From Amycolatopsis albispora (GTDB lineage: Bacteria; Actinomycetota; Actinomycetes; Mycobacteriales; Pseudonocardiaceae): a stretch of 64,000 nt of DNA. Within the stretch, counting starts at the first letter, position 1. Each line of letters starts with the position of its first letter. The notes beneath the pieces are model-generated. The model searched no databases, was not told where the DNA came from, and worked only from the letters and a program-made list of their open reading frames with translations. The translations under genes were made by a program, and so were the position numbers. This document shows positions 59,368-64,000 of the stretch, one piece after another. The stretch spans positions 6,014,001 to 6,078,000 of the forward strand of contig NZ_CP015163.1 in NCBI RefSeq assembly GCF_003312875.1, given 5' to 3'.

Positions 59368-60531
59368 TCACTCGGGGATGCGGTGGGGGATGAACGCGGC
59401 GCCGTCGTCGGTCACCAGGCCCGCCGTTTCGCGGATGCCGAGCCCGGCCGCCTGGTCGCCGACGATCCACGCGCCCAGCGCCGGGCGGAAGCCGTCGAAC
59501 TCGGGCAGCGGGTCGAACGCCTGGTAGACGTAACCCTCCGCGCCGTAGACGCCGCCGGTCTGCGTTTCGTAGCCGGTGGCCACGATCTGCACGTTGGCGC
59601 CCTCACGGCCGAGCTTCGGCTTGCGCACGTACTCGGTGAGCAGGCCGGGGTCGTCGTTGAAGGCGGGCAGCAGGTTCGGGTGCCCCGGGTAGTTCTCCCA
59701 CAGGATCGCCAGCAGCGCCTTGTTCGACAGCAGCATCTTCCACAGCGGCTCGACCCACAGCGTGCGCGGCAGCGTCTCCACCGCGTAGCGGCCGAACTCC
59801 TCCTCGACCACCCATTCCCACGGGTAGAGCTTCACCACGGTGTTCATCGGGGCCTCTTCGAGGTCGACGAACCGCTTGAGCACCGGGTCCCAGCCGATCT
59901 CCTCGATCGCCAGGCCGACCGTGTCCAGGCCCGCCTCGGCGGCGGTCTCCTGCAGGTAGGAGGTGGTGATGTGGTCCTCACCGGTCGGGTCCGCGGTGGA
60001 CCAGCTGAAGTGCAGTTCCTTCGACGGCAGCAGGTCGCCGATCTCGCCCCAGCGCTCGACCAGCTTCTCGTGGATGGAGTTCCACTGGTCGTCGTCCGGG
60101 AACACCTCGGTTTTCCAGTGCCACTGGATCACCGCGGCCTCGAGCAGCGAGGTCGGGGTGTCGGCGTTGTACTCCAGCAGCTTGGCCGGGCTCTTGCCGT
60201 CGTAACGCAGGTCGAAGCGGCCGTAGACGTGCGGATCGCGGCGCTTCCACGACTCGGCGATGTGCGGCCAGACCCATTCGGGGATGCCGAAGTCGCGGTA
60301 GCGCTCGGTGAGGATGACGTTGTCGACCGCTTCCAGGCACATCGAGTGCAGCAGTTCCACGTCGGCTTCGACGGAGAGCACCTCGTCCATCGGCAGCACG
60401 TAGTGCACCGACTCGTCCCAGTAGGGCCGCGACTGCCCGCTGCCGTACCGCGCGGGCGTGCCGAACACCAGGCCCTGCTCCTCGACGGTGCGCTGCCAGT
60501 CCCGCCGGGGAGTGCTGGATTCCCTGTGCAA
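59368..60531 (-). CDS. Glutathionylspermidine-synthase-family ATP-grasp protein (YgiC/YjfC-like)
   Basis: 387 residues from TTG 60531, one base after the DUF1190 gene stop; the near-N-terminal RRDWQRTVEEQGLVFGT matches the family start. Other features are YWDESVHYVLPMDEV, GRFDLRYDGKSPAKLLEYNADTPTSLLEA (shown as GRFDLRYDG, KLLEYNADTPTSLLEAA), YPWEWVVEEEFG, LWENYPGHPNLLPA and KPKLGREGANV with ATP-grasp lysine/glutamate ligands, then YVYQAFDPLPEFDG. The N-terminal amidase domain of true GSP synthetase is missing, as in YgiC and YjfC, so it is a stand-alone ligase joining a peptide or amine. Substrates unknown. Confidence 0.9.
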   Translation of the reverse strand: MHRESSTPRRDWQRTVEEQGLVFGTPARYGSGQSRPYWDESVHYVLPMDEVLSVEADVELLHSMCLEAVDNVILTERYRDFGIPEWVWPHIAESWKRRDPHVYGRFDLRYDGKSPAKLLEYNADTPTSLLEAAVIQWHWKTEVFPDDDQWNSIHEKLVERWGEIGDLLPSKELHFSWSTADPTGEDHITTSYLQETAAEAGLDTVGLAIEEIGWDPVLKRFVDLEEAPMNTVVKLYPWEWVVEEEFGRYAVETLPRTLWVEPLWKMLLSNKALLAILWENYPGHPNLLPAFNDDPGLLTEYVRKPKLGREGANVQIVATGYETQTGGVYGAEGYVYQAFDPLPEFDGFRPALGAWIVGDQAAGLGIRETAGLVTDDGAAFIPHRIPE

Positions 60532-60532
60532 G

Positions 60533-61141
60533 TCAGGAGCCCCCGCTCTTGCCGGTGCCGCTGGAGCCCTTGTTGCTGATGCCGAAGCCGCCGCGCTGCA
60601 CCGACTTGCCGGACTTGGTGGTCACGTTGGCGTTCGAGGGCGCGGTGTAGGAACCGCCGCTGATCTTCTGCCCCGGCACGCCGGTGCCGCCGTAGTTGTA
60701 GCGGTACTGGTTGTAACCGCCGCCGGGGATCGGGATGAACATGAAGCCACCGCTGTAGTGGCCGCCGTGGCTGGTGACGTAGCTCTCGTCGCAATAGTCG
60801 TCGTTGTCCACCACGGTGCCGTCGGCGGTGGTGCAGGTGGCGGTGACCTCCTCGGGCGTCGCCGCGATGTACCACGCCGCGACCAGGCCGACCAGTCCGA
60901 CGGTGACCCCGCTGCCGATCAGCACCTTCCGCTTGGTGGAAGCCTTGCGCTCGGCCTCGGCCCGTGCCTGCTGTTCGGCGATCTCCCGGTCACGTTCGGC
61001 GGCGAGCGCCTGCTTGCGGGCGCGCTGCTCCGCCAGGGTGGGTTCGCGGGGGGTGGTGGTCTCCGCGTCCTGGAAGCGCATGGAACCGCGCTTGGGCTGC
61101 TGGTCGGGGGGCTGCGCTCCCCCAGGTGTGTTCTCCGTCAT
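60533..61141 (-). CDS. DUF1190-like membrane protein (YgiB/YjfM-like)
   Basis: 202 residues. The first 90 are highly charged and helical (LAEQRARKQALAAERDREIA), then one helix VLIGSGVTVGLVGLVAAWYI, an external part with a cysteine pair (ATCTTADGTVVDNDDYCDES) and a Gly/Tyr/Ser-rich tail (GGYNQYRYNYGG, SVQRGGFGISNKGSSG). The GGF(G)-type tail and position before the GSP-synthase gene are those of YgiB/YjfM; the cytoplasmic coiled part is an actinobacterial addition. The tail may be the peptide acted on by the ATP-grasp ligase, which is inference. First gene of the trio, divergent from the septum gene with 97 bp between. Confidence 0.75.
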   Translation of the reverse strand: MTENTPGGAQPPDQQPKRGSMRFQDAETTTPREPTLAEQRARKQALAAERDREIAEQQARAEAERKASTKRKVLIGSGVTVGLVGLVAAWYIAATPEEVTATCTTADGTVVDNDDYCDESYVTSHGGHYSGGFMFIPIPGGGYNQYRYNYGGTGVPGQKISGGSYTAPSNANVTTKSGKSVQRGGFGISNKGSSGTGKSGGS

Positions 61142-61238
61142 CGAGCGCTCCGTAACCGCTGGCCAACCGCACTACGCCCTGCCCACACTAGTCACCCGAA
61201 CGCTGGCGCATTTGGGCGGCGCAGGCATCATGGAGTAG

Positions 61239-62336
61239 ATGCCTGCCGAATCGGAACGGTTCCGTTCCCGGAACGAACGCGTGCGCACCTGGCTGCTGAT
61301 GGCCGGGGTGTCGCTGGGCGCGATCATCGCGCTCTCGCTCAGCGTGCTGTTCTCCTGGGGGAACGACGACATCACCGGCGGCGGTGGTGGCGGCCGGTCG
61401 GAGGCAGAGAAGGCCGCGCGCGAAGCCTTCCACTCGCCCCCGGGGACCTGCCTGACCTGGGAACTCCCGGACGCCGCCGACGCGAGGAAGGTCGGCTGCG
61501 AGCAACCTCACCTGTTCGAGGTGATCGGCGTGGTGGACGTGGCGCCGCAGTACCCGCCGGGCGTGCCGTCGCCGGATCTGGCGCAGTGGCGGCAGCTCGG
61601 GCAGGAGCGCTGCGCGGAGACCGCCGAGAGCTACCTCAAGAAGCCGCTCGACCCGGTGGGCAAGCTCTCCATCGGCGTCCTCCACCCGAGTGAGCCCGAA
61701 TGGGCCGAAGGTGACCGCCAGTTGCGCTGCGGCCTCCAGTGGGCCTCGCCCGGCGGGCAGCTGCAGAAGCTGACCGGCAGCGCGGTCGACGAGGACCAGT
61801 CGAACGTCTGGCAGGTGGGCACCTGCCTGGCGCTGACCGGCAAGACCGTCGGCGACCCGATCGACTGCGCCCAGCCGCACGCCTACGAGATCATCGGGCT
61901 GCTGGACCTGGCCGACAAGTTCGACGGCGACGAGGTGCCCTCGGAGGACGACCAGAAGACCTGGCTGGACACCGAGTGCAGCAAGATCGCCGAGGAGTAC
62001 ACCGGCGGCACCGACCTGACCGAGAAGAAGCTGATCCTGACCTGGGACCTGCGGGAGGCCGAGAGCTGGGAGGCCGGGTCCACCAAGGTCAACTGCAAGG
62101 TCGGCGCGAAGCTGGAGGACGGCAGCGGGCTGGCCCCGGTGACCGGCAGCCTGCACTCCGACGGGCAGGCCCCGAAGACCTCCACCGCCACCCCGGAGCC
62201 GCCGCCCACCTCCGCGGTACCCGCCGACCCGAACGCCGGCAACGAGCCGCCGTCGGACAACCACGAGCAGGTTCCGCCGTCCGGCGTGGAGTCGCCGGTG
62301 CCGCCGGAACAACCACAGCCGCCCCCGGGGACCTGA
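61239..62336 (+). CDS. Septum-formation-family membrane protein (Rv3835-like)
   Basis: 365 residues. One N-terminal helix (LLMAGVSLGAIIALSLSVLF) anchors an external region with two related halves, each with cysteines and a C-x(n)-PH pattern (PPGTCLTWEL...CEQPHLFEVIGV and VGTCLALTGK...CAQPHAYEIIGLL), followed by a Pro/Ser/Thr-rich C-terminal tail of about 60 residues. This is the septum-formation domain found in Rv3835. The M. tuberculosis neighbours are serS (Rv3834c) and the zincin Rv3836, as here, except that the DUF350 trio and hydrolase are inserted between. A role in division or wall assembly is suggested by the family name only. Confidence 0.88.
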   Translation: MPAESERFRSRNERVRTWLLMAGVSLGAIIALSLSVLFSWGNDDITGGGGGGRSEAEKAAREAFHSPPGTCLTWELPDAADARKVGCEQPHLFEVIGVVDVAPQYPPGVPSPDLAQWRQLGQERCAETAESYLKKPLDPVGKLSIGVLHPSEPEWAEGDRQLRCGLQWASPGGQLQKLTGSAVDEDQSNVWQVGTCLALTGKTVGDPIDCAQPHAYEIIGLLDLADKFDGDEVPSEDDQKTWLDTECSKIAEEYTGGTDLTEKKLILTWDLREAESWEAGSTKVNCKVGAKLEDGSGLAPVTGSLHSDGQAPKTSTATPEPPPTSAVPADPNAGNEPPSDNHEQVPPSGVESPVPPEQPQPPPGT

Positions 62337-62686
62337 TGCCGGTCGAAATGACGCTCGCGCGGTTCGAGGAACTGGTCGCCGAGGCGCTGGACGAGGTGCC
62401 ACCGCAGTTCGCCGCCGCGATGGACAACGTGGTGGTGCTGGTCGAGGAGTACAACGAGGAGGAGCCGGGCATTCTCGGGCTCTACCACGGCATCGCGCTG
62501 ACCGAGCGCAACTCCGACTACGGCGGGGTGCTGCCGGACCGCATCTCGATCTACCGGCAGCCGCTGCTGGCGATGTGCTCGTCGGAGGCGGAGGTGGTCG
62601 AAGAGGTGCTGGTCACCGTGGTGCACGAGATCGCCCACCACTTCGGCATCGACGACGCCCGGCTGCACGAACTCGGCTGGGGCTGA
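62336..62686 (+). CDS. Zincin-like metallopeptidase family protein (Rv3836-like)
   Basis: 116 residues from ATG 62336, which shares one base with the septum gene stop (TGATG). Small family with FEELVAEALDEVPPQFAAAM, VVVLVEEYNEEEP, a LYHGIALTERNSDYG loop, RISIYRQPLL, and the zinc-binding VVHEIAHHFGIDD with a third ligand candidate His in RLHELGW. HExxH with a distal acid or histidine indicates a minimal zincin fold; proteolytic activity has not been shown for the family to my knowledge. Cytoplasmic. Coupled translation with the septum protein suggests a common process. Confidence 0.9.
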   Translation: MPVEMTLARFEELVAEALDEVPPQFAAAMDNVVVLVEEYNEEEPGILGLYHGIALTERNSDYGGVLPDRISIYRQPLLAMCSSEAEVVEEVLVTVVHEIAHHFGIDDARLHELGWG

Positions 62687-62763
62687 GCTTTCCCGGCTGA
62701 GCGGTTCCACCTAGGGGATCTGCCGGATGACCGCACACCCCGCGGTTCGGGACAATGGGGGAC

Positions 62764-63234
62764 ATGACCGGCGTTTTCTGGATCGACATGGTGTTCGGCC
62801 TGGTGCTCGGCCTGTTGCTGCTCTGGCCCGCGCTGCTGCTCGCTCTGGTGGTCTGGCGGCCGAAGGGCGGGTTGCTGCCCGAGGCCGTGCGCCTGCTGCC
62901 CGACCTGCTGCGGCTGCTGCGCGGCCTGGCCGCCGACAAGAGCCAGCCGGGTGGGGTGCGGATCCGGATCAGCCTGGTGTTCGCCTATCTCGCCTCGCCG
63001 ATCGACCTGGTGCCCGACTTCGTGCCCGCGGTCGGCAGGCGGGACGACGCCATTCTGGCCACCGCGGCGCTGCGCTCGATCGCCCGCCAGGTCGGCATGG
63101 GGCCGATCCACCGCCACTGGACCGGCAGCCCGCAGGGTTTCGCCGTGCTGCGGGAACTCTGCGACCCCGAGGTGATCGCCGCCCGCGAGCCGGACTACGC
63201 CGAACGGCCCACGAAGCCGAACCAGTACCCCTGA
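62764..63234 (+). CDS. YkvA/DUF1232-family membrane protein
   Basis: 156 residues from ATG 62764, with GGGGG just before it (ATG 62755 is less well spaced). A hydrophobic N-terminal helix (MVFGLVLGLLLLWPALLLAL) precedes a helical region LLPEAVRLLPDLLRLLRGLA and the DUF1232 signature YLASPIDLVPDFVPAVGRRDDA. The C-terminal 45 residues are soluble. DUF1232 proteins occur widely; function is unknown. It lies between the zincin gene (77 bp) and an SDR gene (44 bp), all on the plus strand, possibly one transcript. Confidence 0.87.
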   Translation: MTGVFWIDMVFGLVLGLLLLWPALLLALVVWRPKGGLLPEAVRLLPDLLRLLRGLAADKSQPGGVRIRISLVFAYLASPIDLVPDFVPAVGRRDDAILATAALRSIARQVGMGPIHRHWTGSPQGFAVLRELCDPEVIAAREPDYAERPTKPNQYP

Positions 63235-63278
63235 ACCGAGCACTGCGGAACCGGGACGGGCCTGGCACGGTAATAGCC

Positions 63279-64000
63279 GTGAGCGTGCTCCCGAGAGTCC
63301 TGGACGTGGTCGCGGATCGCGCCGTCGTTCCCGGCTACACGAAGCTGGGTTTCCTGCTGCGCCGCCGGTTCTGGGATCCGTTGCCGCCGGATGCGCTGCG
63401 CGGCAAGGTGGTGGTGATCACCGGCGCGAACTCGGGCCTCGGCAAGGCCGCCGCCACCGGCATGGCGCGGCTCGGCGCCGAGGTGCGGCTGGTGGTCCGC
63501 GACCCCCAGCGCGGCGAGCGCGCGAAGGCCGACATCCTGGCCGAGGTGCCCGGCGCCGCGCTGCGCGTGGACCGCTGCGATGTGTCCGATTTGGACGATG
63601 TGCGCCGGTTCGCGGCCACCGTCTCCGAGCTGGACGTGCTGGTGCACAACGCGGGCACGATGCCGGCCGCACGCGCCGAAACCACGCAGGGCAACGAACT
63701 CACCCTCGCCACGCACGTGCTCGGCCCGCACCTGCTGACCGGACTGCTCGTGCCGGTCCTGCGCGAGGGCGTGCCGGGCCGGGTCATCTTCGTGTCGTCC
63801 GGCGGGATGTACACGCAGCCACTGCGCGTCGACGATCCGCAGTACCGCGAGGGCGAGTACAACGGCACCAAGGCCTACGCCAGGACCAAGCGCATGCAGG
63901 TGGTGCTCGCGCTGCTCTGGGGCAGGCGGCTGGAATGCGACGGGATCACCGTGCACAGCACGCACCCGGGCTGGGCGGCCACGCCGGGCGTGACCGGCTC
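63279..64000 (+). CDS. Short-chain dehydrogenase/reductase (3' end beyond window)
   Basis: The frame is open from GTG 63279 to the right edge (240 codons). N-terminal helix-rich leader with GYTKLGFLLRRRFW, then the NADP site VVVITGANSGLGKAAATGM, basic residues in LVVRDPQRG, DRCDVSDLDDVRRFA, VLVHNAGTMPAARAE, the serine region RVIFVSSGGMYTQPL and the catalytic tyrosine and lysine in YARTKRMQVV, followed by THPGWAATPGV. The leader before the Rossmann fold and the SSGGMYTQ patch resemble DHRS12-like dehydrogenases. Substrate unknown. About the last quarter of the protein is cut off. Confidence 0.9.
   Translation, partial: MSVLPRVLDVVADRAVVPGYTKLGFLLRRRFWDPLPPDALRGKVVVITGANSGLGKAAATGMARLGAEVRLVVRDPQRGERAKADILAEVPGAALRVDRCDVSDLDDVRRFAATVSELDVLVHNAGTMPAARAETTQGNELTLATHVLGPHLLTGLLVPVLREGVPGRVIFVSSGGMYTQPLRVDDPQYREGEYNGTKAYARTKRMQVVLALLWGRRLECDGITVHSTHPGWAATPGVTG

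Overview
The window is high-GC actinobacterial DNA with a cell-wall gene set typical of arabinogalactan-containing Mycobacteriales and Pseudonocardiaceae. It carries galactofuranosyltransferase 2, both subunits of the DPR epimerase, UDP-galactopyranose mutase, the decaprenyl-phosphate phosphoribosyltransferase, a PAP2 phosphatase and several GT-C type membrane proteins. No mycolate genes are seen in this window. The repertoire (arabinan and galactan synthesis, DUF6541-like membrane proteins, tandem DUF3558 lipoproteins, an AfsR-type regulator, a LAXTG-anchored surface protein) best fits a Pseudonocardiaceae genus such as Amycolatopsis. That assignment is inference from gene content; no 16S gene is present.

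Layout. (1) 1-14360: arabinogalactan block with glfT2 (cut by the left edge), a GtrA-like protein, divergent dprE1-dprE2, a type VII-secretion-like effector, a YceI protein, then the minus-strand run glf, PAP2, ubiA and two GT-C proteins, with a divergent DUF6541-like protein. (2) 14579-23058: LLM-type oxidoreductase, HAD phosphatase, PlsC acyltransferase, an AftB-like GT-C protein and two more DUF6541-like proteins. (3) 23059-23710: a gene-free stretch rich in perfect palindromes, a short tandem repeat and DnaA-box-like sites. (4) 23711-33338: a tightly overlapped eight-gene minus operon (ATP-grasp, HAD, ACP, SDR, AMP-ligase, LuxE-like, LuxC-like, UPF0104/LPG-synthase-like membrane protein) divergent from a DegT aminotransferase plus Gfo/Idh dehydrogenase pair that ends in a strong terminator. 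(5) 33403-43036: a translationally coupled operon of unrecognised envelope proteins downstream of a giant DUF11-repeat LAXTG surface protein. (6) 43113-47128: a surface-sugar operon (DegT aminotransferase, epimerase, GT4, hexapeptide transferase). (7) 47568-54482: two DUF4360 secreted proteins, an AfsR-like regulator, SnoaL-like and TetR genes, and an L-2-hydroxyglutarate oxidase. (8) 54507-64000: DUF3558 lipoproteins, serS, a haloalkane-dehalogenase-like hydrolase, a DUF350/GSP-synthase/DUF1190 trio, then septum-formation, zincin-like, YkvA and SDR genes. The order serS, septum protein, zincin resembles Rv3834c-Rv3836 of M. tuberculosis.

Most of the window therefore serves the cell envelope. 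DprE1/DprE2, UbiA and PAP2 would make decaprenyl-phosphoarabinose, Glf and GlfT2 the galactan, and the GT-C proteins would transfer sugars outside the membrane. The two least explained units are the LuxC/LuxE/ACP cluster (4), probably making an unusual acyl- or amino-decorated compound, and the secreted coiled-coil/repeat-protein operon (5). Both are offered as candidates for undescribed systems.
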